A stretch of DNA of 64,000 nt, taken from assembly GCF_024172095.1 (NCBI RefSeq), contig NZ_JAMZDX010000002.1, forward strand, positions 1,364,001 to 1,428,000, in the 5' to 3' direction. Made by a program: the position numbers and the translations under genes. This document shows positions 1-13,669 of this stretch, piece after piece. Origin of the DNA: Kitasatospora cinereorecta (GTDB lineage: Bacteria; Actinomycetota; Actinomycetes; Streptomycetales; Streptomycetaceae). A model generated the notes under the pieces. That model did no database searches, was not told the DNA's origin, and was given only the letters and a program-made list of their open reading frames with translations. Position 1 is the first letter of the stretch; every line of letters starts with the position of its first letter.

Positions 1-1
1 G

Positions 2-1753
2 GCCTTCCCGCTGGTGCACCTGCTCGGGGACGCGCTGGGCGGCGTCCGGCCGTGGCGGCTCGACCCGGCGGGCGGGCAGGACGCGCCGTTCACCGTGCTC
101 GCCGGTGAGGTGAGCGGCGTGCCGCTCACCCTGCGGGTGCACAACCAGGTCGATCCGGCCGACCCCGACAACCACATCCATCTGCTGCACCGGGTGACCA
201 TCGGCACGGACGGCGGCGCGCTCACGCTCACCGACACCCACGGGCCGGTCACCTGGATCCCCCGGCTGCACATCCCGGACGCGGTCAAGCACCGCTTCGA
301 CATGACCGGCCCGGGCACGGGGCACCTGGGCGAGCCGAGCACGGTCGTCCTGGGGCCGGCGCAGCCGCCCGCCTACCGGCGGATCCTGGGCGAGCTGTGG
401 CCCGCCGCGATCGGGGCCGACCTGCTCGCCCAGCGGGCCGCGATCCTGGGCCTGCCCGGCGCGGAGCGCCCGGAGCAGTACCACCTCGCGCTGTGTCGGC
501 TCTGGCAGGACGTCACCGCCGCCGCCGGCTACCCGTCGCTCCGGCCCGCCCAGACCCACCGGCCGCTGCCGGTCGCGGAGTTGATCGCGGCGGTGGCGGA
601 CATCGAGGACGAGACGGTGGCCGGGAGCGACAACGCGGGCGACCCGATCGACGCCGCCGCGCAGGCCGCCGAACGCACCGCACACGGCATCACCGCCGAG
701 GGGACCCGCACCTTCGTGGAGCGGTTGGACGAAGCCGTCCTCTCCTCCGTGGCCCTGGCGTTCCAGCGGTGCGGCCTCCTCGAGCCGTCCGGGCCCGGCC
801 GCCCGGCGGCCGAGATCCTCGCCGCCGCCCGGACCGCGCCGCAGCACCACGCGCTGGTCGAACGCTGGCTCGGCATTCTGGCCGAACACGGCCTGGCCCG
901 GCGGGAGTCGGAGCGGTTCCTCGCCGCCGGGCCGATCGAGGAGACGGCCGTGGCCCGCTCCTGGGAGCTGGCCGCCGACGCCTGGACCGGCGGGCTCGGA
1001 TCGGCCGCGTTCATCGACTACCTGCGGGCCAACGCCGAGCACCTGCCCGAGCTGATGAGCGGCGAGCAGCACCCGGCCCTGCTGCTCTTCCCCGAGGGCC
1101 GGACCGACCTGGCGGACGCCGTCTACCGGGAGACCGCCACCGCCCGCTACCTCAATGCCGCCGTGGCCGAGGCCGTACGGCGGATCGCCGAGGCCGCGCC
1201 GCGCCCGCTGCGGATCCTGGAGGTCGGCGCGGGCACCGGGGCGACCACCGATGCGGTCCTCGCGCAGCTCACGGAGGCCGACTATCTGTTCACCGACCTC
1301 TCGCAGTTCTTCCTCGCCCCCGCGCGGGAACGCTTCGCCGGGCGGCCGGGGCTGCGCTTCGCGGTGTTCGACATCGACCGCCCGGCCGCGGCCCAGGGGC
1401 TCGCGCCCGACTCCTTCGACGTGGTCATCGCCGCCGGAGTGCTCAACAACGCCTGCGACGCCGACGCCACCGTCCGCGAACTGGTAAAGCTGCTGGCCCC
1501 GGGCGGGCGGCTGCTGATCACCGAGCCGACCAGGGAGCACCTGGAGATCCTGGCCTCCCAGGCGTTCATGATGACCCCGCCCCAGGACGCCCGTCGCGAG
1601 TCCGGCACCACCTTCCTCAGCCGCGCGCAGTGGTCGGACGTACTCACCGGCGCCGGCCTCGGCGACGTACGGACCCTGCCCGCCGAGGACCATCCACTGG
1701 CACCGCTCGGCCAACGGCTGTTCGCTGCCCGGAAGGAGGGCGGCCCGTGCTGA
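2..1753 (+). CDS. Thiazolinyl imine reductase (C-terminal part) fused to a SAM methyltransferase; 5' truncated
   Basis: The frame is open from the first bases, so the true start lies upstream; no internal start is convincing. Residues up to about 190 read like the C-terminal half of PchG/Irp3-type thiazolinyl imine reductases (Gfo/Idh-like fold), including the 'PAYRRILGELWP' stretch, which would reduce a carrier-bound thiazoline to a thiazolidine. From about residue 230 to the end is a methyltransferase with a helical lead-in and the SAM motif 'LEVGAGTGATT', then 'TEPTREH' and 'ASQAFMM'. The same strings recur in the methyltransferase embedded in the downstream synthetase, so the two are paralogues. 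Methylation of a thiazoline/thiazolidine carbon or nitrogen is inferred. The gene overlaps the next by 7 bp. The reductase assignment rests on remembered family features plus context; the methyltransferase call is secure. Confidence 0.72.
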   Translation, partial: AFPLVHLLGDALGGVRPWRLDPAGGQDAPFTVLAGEVSGVPLTLRVHNQVDPADPDNHIHLLHRVTIGTDGGALTLTDTHGPVTWIPRLHIPDAVKHRFDMTGPGTGHLGEPSTVVLGPAQPPAYRRILGELWPAAIGADLLAQRAAILGLPGAERPEQYHLALCRLWQDVTAAAGYPSLRPAQTHRPLPVAELIAAVADIEDETVAGSDNAGDPIDAAAQAAERTAHGITAEGTRTFVERLDEAVLSSVALAFQRCGLLEPSGPGRPAAEILAAARTAPQHHALVERWLGILAEHGLARRESERFLAAGPIEETAVARSWELAADAWTGGLGSAAFIDYLRANAEHLPELMSGEQHPALLLFPEGRTDLADAVYRETATARYLNAAVAEAVRRIAEAAPRPLRILEVGAGTGATTDAVLAQLTEADYLFTDLSQFFLAPARERFAGRPGLRFAVFDIDRPAAAQGLAPDSFDVVIAAGVLNNACDADATVRELVKLLAPGGRLLITEPTREHLEILASQAFMMTPPQDARRESGTTFLSRAQWSDVLTGAGLGDVRTLPAEDHPLAPLGQRLFAARKEGGPC

Positions 1754-2442
1754 GAGCCGGCCACATCCTCTGCAAGGTCGACGACATCCACGCCGCCGTG
1801 CGGGACTTCGAGGAGCTCGGCTTCACCATGGCGTGGGGCGGCGCACCCGACTGGGCGCACAACGCGCTGCTCTGGTTCGAGTCCGGACCGTTCATCGAGC
1901 TCTTCGAACTGCCCGCCCGCTTCGGCCTGCTGCGGCACCCCTTCGCCCTCCGCCACGGCCGAGCGGCCGGTGAGCGCCTCGCCCGCTGGGCGCGCCCGGG
2001 CGAGGGCTGGCGTGACCTCGCGCTCGAGACCGACGACACCGAACTCGACGGGGTCAGAGCGGAGTTGCGGGCCTGGGGCGTCACGGTCTCGCGAGTGATG
2101 AAGGGCGCTCGGACCCGGCCCGACGGAGACCGGGTGCGCTACCAGTTCCTTGCCCCGAGCCCGTCCTGCCTGCCCTTCGTGGTCTCCGCCTACGACCCGC
2201 CGCAGCGCCCCGAGAAGGTGCTCCACCCCAACGGTGCGCGGGGCGTCGCCCGCATCGGCATGGCCGTGGCCGCCGCCGACCGCACGGCGTACGACGCGTT
2301 GGTCGGCTCGGACGACCCCTGGATCGACGCCCGCCCGTCCGGACGCACCGGCGTCCGAAGGGTCGAACTCCACGGACTCGAGGACGCGTTGGATCCGGTC
2401 AAGCTGCACGGAGCGTGGCTCGCTCCGGCTCGGAGGGACTGA
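1747..2442 (+). CDS. VOC / glyoxalase-like domain protein
   Basis: The GTG start is chosen because AAGGAGGG lies 6 bp upstream (1733-1740), inside the end of the preceding gene; 231 codons follow. The N-terminus 'AGHILCKVDDIHAAVRDFEELGFTMAWGG' region has the beta-alpha-beta pattern of the vicinal oxygen chelate fold, and a second half-module follows from about residue 100, as in Glyoxalase_3-type proteins. Such proteins act as metal-dependent isomerases or dioxygenases, or as binding/resistance proteins. Metal ligands could not be assigned with confidence. Its place between a tailoring fusion and an FAD oxidoreductase, with overlapping or near-overlapping ends, suggests a tailoring or self-protection role in the thiazoline cluster; that role is inference. 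Confidence 0.75.
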   Translation: MLRAGHILCKVDDIHAAVRDFEELGFTMAWGGAPDWAHNALLWFESGPFIELFELPARFGLLRHPFALRHGRAAGERLARWARPGEGWRDLALETDDTELDGVRAELRAWGVTVSRVMKGARTRPDGDRVRYQFLAPSPSCLPFVVSAYDPPQRPEKVLHPNGARGVARIGMAVAAADRTAYDALVGSDDPWIDARPSGRTGVRRVELHGLEDALDPVKLHGAWLAPARRD

Positions 2443-2444
2443 CC

Positions 2445-3806
2445 GTGCGCACCCATTTCCGAGGCGAGCTGCTCACCCCGGGCATGCCCGGCTACGACGC
2501 CGCCCGCCGGGTCCGCAACGCCCGCGTCGACCGCCGCCCCGCCCTGATCGCCCGGTGCACCGGCAGCGACGACGTGATCGTCGCACTGGCCCACGCCCGC
2601 GAACACCGGCTGCCGGTCGCCGTGCGCGGCGGCGGCGCGAACGTCGCCGGCTGGGGCACCTGCGACGGCGGCGTGGTGCTTGACCTCGGCGGCATGAAGC
2701 GCATCGACGTCGATCCGCACGGCCGCACCGCCGTCGCCGAACCCGGGCTCACCTGGGGCGAGTTCGACGCCGCCACCCAGCAGTACGGCCTCGCCCTGCC
2801 GGGGGCTCGCAACACCGGGGTCGGCATCGCCGGCCACACCCTCGGCGGGGGAGTGGGCGACCTCTCCCGGCAGTACGGCCTCACCAGCGACAATGTTCTC
2901 TTCTTCGACCTGGTCACCGCCGACGGCCGCCGGGTCCGCGCCGACGCGCAGCAGAACACCGAACTGTTCTGGGGCCTGCGCGGCGGCGGGGGCAACTTCG
3001 GTGTCGTCACCCGCTTCGGCTTCCGCCTGCACCCCGTGACGACGGTGGTGGCCGGCCCGCTGATCCACCCGGCCGAGCGAGTGCCCGAGGTGCTGCGGCG
3101 GGCCCGGGACTGGCTGGACCAGGCGCCCGACGAGGCCTCGCTGATCGCCATCGTGTGGACCGCTCCGCCGCTGCCCTGGATCCCCGAGCACCTGCACTTC
3201 GAACGCGGGGCCGTCCTCATCCCGACCTGGTTCGGCGACCCCGGCCGGGCCGAGGAGATCATGGCACCGCTGCGCACCCCCGCTCCGGCCGCCGACGCGG
3301 TCGCGCCGATGCCCTACCTCGCCTACCAGCGACTGCTCCAGTCGCCGCCGAACTTCGCCGAGCAGCACGTCTACAACCGGGGCGAGTTGCTGGCCGAACT
3401 CTCCGATCCGACCATCGACGCGCTGGTCGCGCTCTGGCAGTCGTCCGGGCCCAACTTCTCCGTCGTGCTGGGTGCGCTCGGGGGCGCGATCAGCCGCGCC
3501 CCCGCCGGTCCGACGGCCTACACCCACCGCGACGCCCGCTGGTTCGCCGAGATCTGCGCCCAGTGGTACGGCGCGCCCGACAACCCCGTCCACCTCGCAC
3601 CCGCCGTCACCGGCCGGCGCGCGCTGCAGCACGTCACCAGGGGCCCGTACCTCAACCTGCTCCCCGACCCCGAGCCCGCGTGGGTGCGGGCCGCGTACGG
3701 AGACGAGACGTACGCCCGGCTGGAGCGCCTCAAGCAGACCTGGGACCCGGACAACGTGTTCCGGTTCAACGCCAACATTCCACCCCGCACCGAGGAGAAC
3801 ACCTGA
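2445..3806 (+). CDS. Berberine-bridge-enzyme-like FAD-dependent oxidoreductase
   Basis: The GTG at 2445 is preferred over an in-frame upstream start because CGGAGGGA sits 6 bp before it; the product is 453 aa. An N-terminal PCMH-type FAD-binding domain is clear ('AVRGGGANVAGWG', 'GHTLGGGVGDLSRQYGL', 'WGLRGGGGNFGVVT'), and the C-terminus 'WDPDNVFRFNANI' is the BBE-type FAD-contacting end. The residues used for covalent FAD attachment in characterised relatives are absent: Ala65 stands where His is usual in RGGGH(N/S), and Asn replaces the Cys preceding VGxxG. The flavin is therefore probably not covalently held. Relatives oxidise alcohols, amines or carbon-carbon bonds using O2. Ring oxidation (thiazoline to thiazole) or oxidative decarboxylation of the peptide is plausible but inferred from position only. 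Confidence 0.85.
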   Translation: MRTHFRGELLTPGMPGYDAARRVRNARVDRRPALIARCTGSDDVIVALAHAREHRLPVAVRGGGANVAGWGTCDGGVVLDLGGMKRIDVDPHGRTAVAEPGLTWGEFDAATQQYGLALPGARNTGVGIAGHTLGGGVGDLSRQYGLTSDNVLFFDLVTADGRRVRADAQQNTELFWGLRGGGGNFGVVTRFGFRLHPVTTVVAGPLIHPAERVPEVLRRARDWLDQAPDEASLIAIVWTAPPLPWIPEHLHFERGAVLIPTWFGDPGRAEEIMAPLRTPAPAADAVAPMPYLAYQRLLQSPPNFAEQHVYNRGELLAELSDPTIDALVALWQSSGPNFSVVLGALGGAISRAPAGPTAYTHRDARWFAEICAQWYGAPDNPVHLAPAVTGRRALQHVTRGPYLNLLPDPEPAWVRAAYGDETYARLERLKQTWDPDNVFRFNANIPPRTEENT

Positions 3807-3807
3807 C

Positions 3808-9182
<5,375 letters not shown>

Positions 9183-9186
<4 letters not shown>

Positions 9187-10472
9187 CGACCTATCAGGAA
9201 ATCCTGGTCGACGGCCCGTTCGACCCGGTGCTGACGGTGGCCCACCTTGCCTCCTCCGGCCTGCTCGGCGAGCACGTCGTCTACGAGCGCGAGCGCTGCT
9301 GGCATGTGGCGGCCCGTCCCCTCGGCGAGATCCGGGTGGACGCACGGCAGGTGCACAGCGGCTTCGACGGCAGCTCGCGGCCGTGGTCGGGCACGCCCTG
9401 GAAGCAGGTGGCACTGGCCCTCGCCGAGGTGCCGGTGCCGGGCTGGAACGCCTACGGCTGGGCCGGGTTCGAGCTGGCCTCGGGCACGGGTGCGGAAGGG
9501 GAGACCCTGGCGCACCTGATCGTCCCCCGGCTGGAGCTGCGGGTACGCGAGGAGAGGATCCTGGTGCGCGCCCTGGACCGGGACGTACTCGATTCGGTCC
9601 GCACGCTGCTCGGCGAAGCGGCCACCGAGCCGTCCGGGGTGCCCGCCCCGGTCGCCACCCGGGCCGAGGACTCCGGCTACCGGGCCGCCGTCGCGCACAC
9701 CGTGGCGGAGATCGGCCGCGGGCGGCTGGAGAAGGCGATCCTCTCCCGGGCCGTGACCGTGCCGTACACCGTCGACCTGCCCGCCACCTACGTGCGCGGG
9801 AGGCGGGGCAACACTCCCGCCCGGTCCTTCCTGCTCGACCTCGGCGGCTGGCAGGCGGCCGGATTCAGCCCGGAGACGGTGATCGAGGTCGACCCGACCG
9901 GCACCGCGTCCACCCAGCCGCTCGCCGGAACCCGCGCCCGCACCGGTGACCCGGGGACGGACGCGGTGCTGCGCGAGCAACTGCTCGCCGACCCGAAGGA
10001 GGTGTTCGAGCACGCGCTCTCGGTCCGCCTCGCGGTCGAGGAGCTGAGCGGGGTGGGGCGCGAAGGTTCCACCAGAGTCGAGGAGTTCATGGCGGTGAAG
10101 GAACGCGGCAGCGTCCAGCACCTCGGCTCCCGGGTCACCACGCAGCTGTCCCGCGGCCGCACCGCCTGGGACGCCCTGGGGGCGGTCTTCCCGCCGGTCA
10201 CCGCGTCCGGAATCCCCAAAGCCGCCGCGTACCGGCTGATCGCCGAGCTGGAGGGCGAGCCGCGCGGCCTGTACTCCGGCACCGTGCTGATGGCCTCGCA
10301 CGACGGTTCGCTGGACGCCGCCCTGGTGCTGCGGGCCGTCTACCGCCGCGACGGGCGGTGCTGGCTGCGCGCGGGCGCCGGCGTGGTCGGGGCGTCCCGG
10401 CCGGCCCGCGAGTACGAGGAGACCTGCGAGAAGCTCGCCGCGGTCGCGCCCTACACCGTCCCCACGACCTGA
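9183..10472 (+). CDS. Salicylate synthase (MbtI/Irp9 type)
   Basis: The product is 429 aa and starts inside the stop of the synthetase (ATGA overlap), so translation is coupled. The chorismate-binding fold is evident: 'LEKAILSRAV' contains the lysine that serves as general base in MbtI-type enzymes, 'TASGIPKAAA' and 'RGLYSGTVLM' are core motifs, and 'AGAGVVGASRPAREYEETCEKL' region closes the active site. Length matches single-protein salicylate synthases (about 430-450 aa) that convert chorismate via isochorismate to salicylate and pyruvate, not the separate PchA/PchB pair. It supplies the aryl starter for the ligase that follows 15 bp downstream. I saw no iron-repressor (IdeR/DmdR) box nearby. 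Confidence 0.92.
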
Positions 10473-10487
10473 GAAAGGCCCACGCCC

Positions 10488-12098
10488 ATGCTGGACGGAT
10501 TCACCCCGTGGCCCGAGGAGTTCGCCGCCCGCTACCGCGGACGCGGCCACTGGCAAGGTCGCACCTTGGGCTCGCTGCTGCGCGACCGGGCCGCCGATTC
10601 ACCCGACCTGCTCGCGGTGGTCGATGCGCACCGCCGCTGGACATACCGCGAACTCGACCGGAGGGCCGACCGGTTGGCCGCCGGACTGGACGGCCTCGGC
10701 ATCCGCGCGGGCGACCGGGTGCTGGTCCAGCTGCCGAACGTGGCCGAGTTCCTGGCGCTCGCCTTCGCCTGCTTCCGGCTCGGCGCCATCCCCGTCCTCG
10801 CGCTGCCGGCGCACCGGGAGGCCGAGATCACCCACCTGGCCCGGCTCGCCGAGGCGGTCGCCTACGTCATCCCCGACACCCATCTCGGGTACGACCACCG
10901 CGAGTTGGCGCGCACCCTGCTCGACCGGGCACCGAGCGTGCGGCACGTGCTGGTCGTCGGCGAGCCGCAGGAGTTCACCGCCCTCGCCGACCTGGCCGGA
11001 GCCGAGCCGCGCGCGCTGCCCGAGCCCGATCCGTCCGAGGTCGCGCTGCTGCTGCTCTCCGGCGGAACCACCGGGCTGCCCAAACTGATCCCCCGCACTC
11101 ACGCCGACTACGTCTACAACGCCACGGCCAGCGCCGAGGTGACCGGCATCGACACCGACAGCCGCTACCTGGTCGCCCTGCCGATCGCGCACAACTTCCC
11201 GCTGGCCTGCCCCGGCGCCCTCGGCACCCTGCACGCCGGCGGAACGGTGGTGATGGCTCCCACTCCGAGCCCCGACGACGCCTTCCCGCTGATCGAGCGG
11301 GAGCGGATCACCGTCACCGCGCTCGTCCCGCCGCTCGCCCTGCTCTGGCTGGAGGCCGCCGACTGGGGGATCGCCGACCTGAGCAGCCTGCGTCTGCTCC
11401 AGGTCGGCGGGGCCCGGCTCAAGCCCGCCACCGCCGCGCAGATCGAACCGGTACTCGGCTGTCGGCTCCAGCAGGTGTTCGGCATGGCGGAAGGGCTGCT
11501 CAACTTCACCCGCCCGGACGACCCGGACGACCTGGTCCTGGAGACCCAGGGCCGCCCGCTCTGCGCCGACGACGAGCTGCGCATCGTCGACGCCGACGAC
11601 CGGCCGGTCGCCCCCGGCGACGTCGGCGAACTCCACGTGCGCGGCCCCTACACGCTGCGCGGCTACTACCGGGCCGACGAGCACAACCGCGCCGCCTTCA
11701 CCCCCGACGGCTACTACCGCAGCGGCGACCTGGTACGCCAACTGCCCAGCGGCCACCTGGTGGTGGAGGGGCGGATCAAGGACGTCATCAACCGCGGCGG
11801 CGACAAGATCCCCGTTGAGGAGGTCGAGAACCATCTGCTGACCCACCCGGCCGTCCACGACATCGCCCTGGTGGGCATCCCCGACGACGCCCTCGGCGAA
11901 CGAAGCTGCGCCTGCGTGATCGCCCACGGCACCCCGCCCACCCGCGCCGAACTCAACGCCCACCTCGTCGCGTCGGGCCTGGCCGCCTTCAAACTGCCGG
12001 ACCGGGTCAGGGTGGTGGAGGACTTCCCGCGCACCGCACTCGGCAAGGTCAATCGGCGGGCCCTGGCCGCGCTGCTCGTCGAGCGGGCGTCCGTCTGA
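10488..12098 (+). CDS. Salicyl-AMP ligase (stand-alone aryl adenylation enzyme)
   Basis: This 536-aa enzyme follows the salicylate synthase by 15 bp, with GAGAAAGG upstream of ATG 10488. It has the full adenylation signature: 'LLSGGTTGLPKLIPRTH', 'GMAEGLLNFTRPDD', 'RSGDL', and C-terminal Lys in 'TALGKVNRRAL'. It adenylates an aryl acid and loads it on an aryl carrier protein. In the DhbE-type pocket, the residue that is Ser in 2,3-dihydroxybenzoate enzymes reads Cys here ('AHNFPLACPG'), and the Val reads Leu ('GLLNFT'). Both changes are those described for salicylate-specific enzymes such as YbtE and MbtA. The aryl carrier domain it must load is not in the window and is presumably in the upstream synthetase. 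Confidence 0.94.
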   Translation: MLDGFTPWPEEFAARYRGRGHWQGRTLGSLLRDRAADSPDLLAVVDAHRRWTYRELDRRADRLAAGLDGLGIRAGDRVLVQLPNVAEFLALAFACFRLGAIPVLALPAHREAEITHLARLAEAVAYVIPDTHLGYDHRELARTLLDRAPSVRHVLVVGEPQEFTALADLAGAEPRALPEPDPSEVALLLLSGGTTGLPKLIPRTHADYVYNATASAEVTGIDTDSRYLVALPIAHNFPLACPGALGTLHAGGTVVMAPTPSPDDAFPLIERERITVTALVPPLALLWLEAADWGIADLSSLRLLQVGGARLKPATAAQIEPVLGCRLQQVFGMAEGLLNFTRPDDPDDLVLETQGRPLCADDELRIVDADDRPVAPGDVGELHVRGPYTLRGYYRADEHNRAAFTPDGYYRSGDLVRQLPSGHLVVEGRIKDVINRGGDKIPVEEVENHLLTHPAVHDIALVGIPDDALGERSCACVIAHGTPPTRAELNAHLVASGLAAFKLPDRVRVVEDFPRTALGKVNRRALAALLVERASV

Positions 12099-12120
12099 GC
12101 GCTCGGCCTCCGGTCGGGAC

Positions 12121-12170
12121 TTGCTCCCCGGCCTTGCTTGATGCATATGATAACCACTACCGATAAGCCT
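12121..12170 (+). promoter_or_regulatory. Candidate promoter for the P450-AsnB-transporter unit
   Basis: This is a sharply AT-richer patch in the 293-bp gap between the ligase and P450 genes. TATGAT at 12146-12151 is a good -10 match, with TTGCTC at 12121-12126 as a weak -35 (19-bp spacer). GATAA occurs twice (12149-12153 and 12162-12166). The rest of the gap is GC-rich with no supported gene. A transcription start has not been shown; the call rests on composition and hexamer matches. Confidence 0.4.
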
Positions 12171-12391
12171 GGTCGCCGAGCCGACCCCGGCGGCCTGGCG
12201 TGAGTCGGTGGTCACCGCTGGGCCCGGCGCCGACGCCCGCCGCGCAGCCGCGCGGTCACCGGCGCCGTCGTGTCCCGGCTGGCCGCTCCGACCGGTCTGC
12301 GGGGTCGGCCAGGCACGACGTAGCGCCCGCCGACGGGCGCGTACCAGTGCGACCTCATCTGTTCAGAGTCAACCGATCGAAGGAGACACCC

Positions 12392-13600
12392 ATGGTCTCG
12401 CCGGAGACAGCAACCGCGCTCGACGCGCGGTTCGTCCAGGACGCGCACGCCGTCGCCGAGCAGCTTCGGCGCGAGGGGCCGGTGCGGCCCGTCATCCTGC
12501 CGACCGGTCTGCCGGCCTGGCTCGTCACCGGGTACGACGACGCTCGCGCACTGCTGACCGACAGCCGGCTGAGCAGCGCCGGCGTGTACGACCGCCTGGA
12601 GAAGCTGCGGGAGGCCGCCGACGGCAAGCCGAGTTCCTTCTCCAGCGACCTCGCGCGGCACCTGCTCAACACCGACCCGCCGGACCACACCCGGCTGCGC
12701 AAGCTGGTCAACAAGGCGTTCACACCCCGGACGATCGCCCGGCTGCGGCCGCGCATCGTGGAGATCGCCGACGAGCTGCTGGACACACTGCCGCTCGGCG
12801 AGCCCGTTGACCTGATCGCGGCGTACGCCTACCCGCTGCCGATGATCGTGATCTGCGAGCTGCTCGGGATACCCGCGACCGACCGGTCGAGGTTCGGCGA
12901 GTGGTCGAACGTCCTGGTGTCGTCGGCCCCCGCCGAGGAGATCGGCGCCGCGTCCGCCGCGATGGGCGGCTACCTGGCGGGACTGGTGGAGCAGAAGCGG
13001 GCCGAGCCCACCGAGGACCTGCTCTCCGCCCTGGTGCACGTGTCCGAGGACGGCGACCGGCTCTCGCTCCCCGAACTCATCGCCATGACGTTCATTCTGC
13101 TCATCGGTGGCTACGAGACCAGCGTCAACCTCATCGGCAGCGGTCTGTCCGCCGTCCTGCACCACCCGGACCAGCTGGCCGAACTGCGCGCGGAACCGGC
13201 ACTGCTCCCGAGCGCCGTCGAGGAGTTCCTGCGCTTCGAGACCCCCAACAACACCGCCTCGCCCCGGTACACCACCGAGGAGGTCGAGGTCGGCGGCGTG
13301 CGGATCCCGGCCGGCGCGTTCGTGCTGATCTCGCTGCTGGGCGCCAACCGCGACGGGAAGCGCTTCGAGGACCCCGACCGCCTGGATGTGCGGCGACCCG
13401 CCACGGGCCACCTCGGTTTCGGGCACGGGATCCACTTCTGCGTCGGGGCGCCGCTCGGCCGGCTCGAAGGCGAGATCGGCATCGGACGCCTGCTGGAGCG
13501 CTTCGAGCACCTCGAACTCGCCGCCGAGCCGGGCACCCTGCGGTGGCGGGCGAGCACCGCCATCCACGGCCTGGAAACGCTCCCCGTGCGGCTGGGCTGA
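12392..13600 (+). CDS. Cytochrome P450
   Basis: The 402-aa product starts at ATG 12392, six bases after AAGGAG; the open frame extends upstream, but no other start has a site. Haem ligand Cys350 lies in 'FGHGIHFCVG', the ExxR region reads 'EEFLRFETP', and the I-helix carries 'IGGYETS', where Glu242-Thr243 is the usual acid-alcohol pair for oxygen activation. It resembles bacterial class I P450s (CYP107/105-like) that need external ferredoxin and reductase, neither of which is nearby. It opens the second transcription block of the cluster and is 69 bp before the amidotransferase. Hydroxylation or oxidation of the aryl-thiazoline product is the likely job. Substrate unknown. Confidence 0.95.
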   Translation: MVSPETATALDARFVQDAHAVAEQLRREGPVRPVILPTGLPAWLVTGYDDARALLTDSRLSSAGVYDRLEKLREAADGKPSSFSSDLARHLLNTDPPDHTRLRKLVNKAFTPRTIARLRPRIVEIADELLDTLPLGEPVDLIAAYAYPLPMIVICELLGIPATDRSRFGEWSNVLVSSAPAEEIGAASAAMGGYLAGLVEQKRAEPTEDLLSALVHVSEDGDRLSLPELIAMTFILLIGGYETSVNLIGSGLSAVLHHPDQLAELRAEPALLPSAVEEFLRFETPNNTASPRYTTEEVEVGGVRIPAGAFVLISLLGANRDGKRFEDPDRLDVRRPATGHLGFGHGIHFCVGAPLGRLEGEIGIGRLLERFEHLELAAEPGTLRWRASTAIHGLETLPVRLG

Positions 13601-13669
13601 CGTGCGACGAGACCGCCGCCGACCACCGGAGAGCGCGGGAGCCGCGCACCACGTACCGAAGGACAGCAC

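Noticed and set aside
12099..12391. IdeR/DmdR iron box before the P450 gene
   Set aside because: The gap has AT-rich GATAA repeats, but nothing close to the TTAGGTTAG...CTAACCTAA palindrome.
12200..12391. Longer N-terminus for the P450
   Set aside because: The upstream in-frame sequence is Arg/Pro-rich without P450 similarity, and AAGGAG sits just before ATG 12392.
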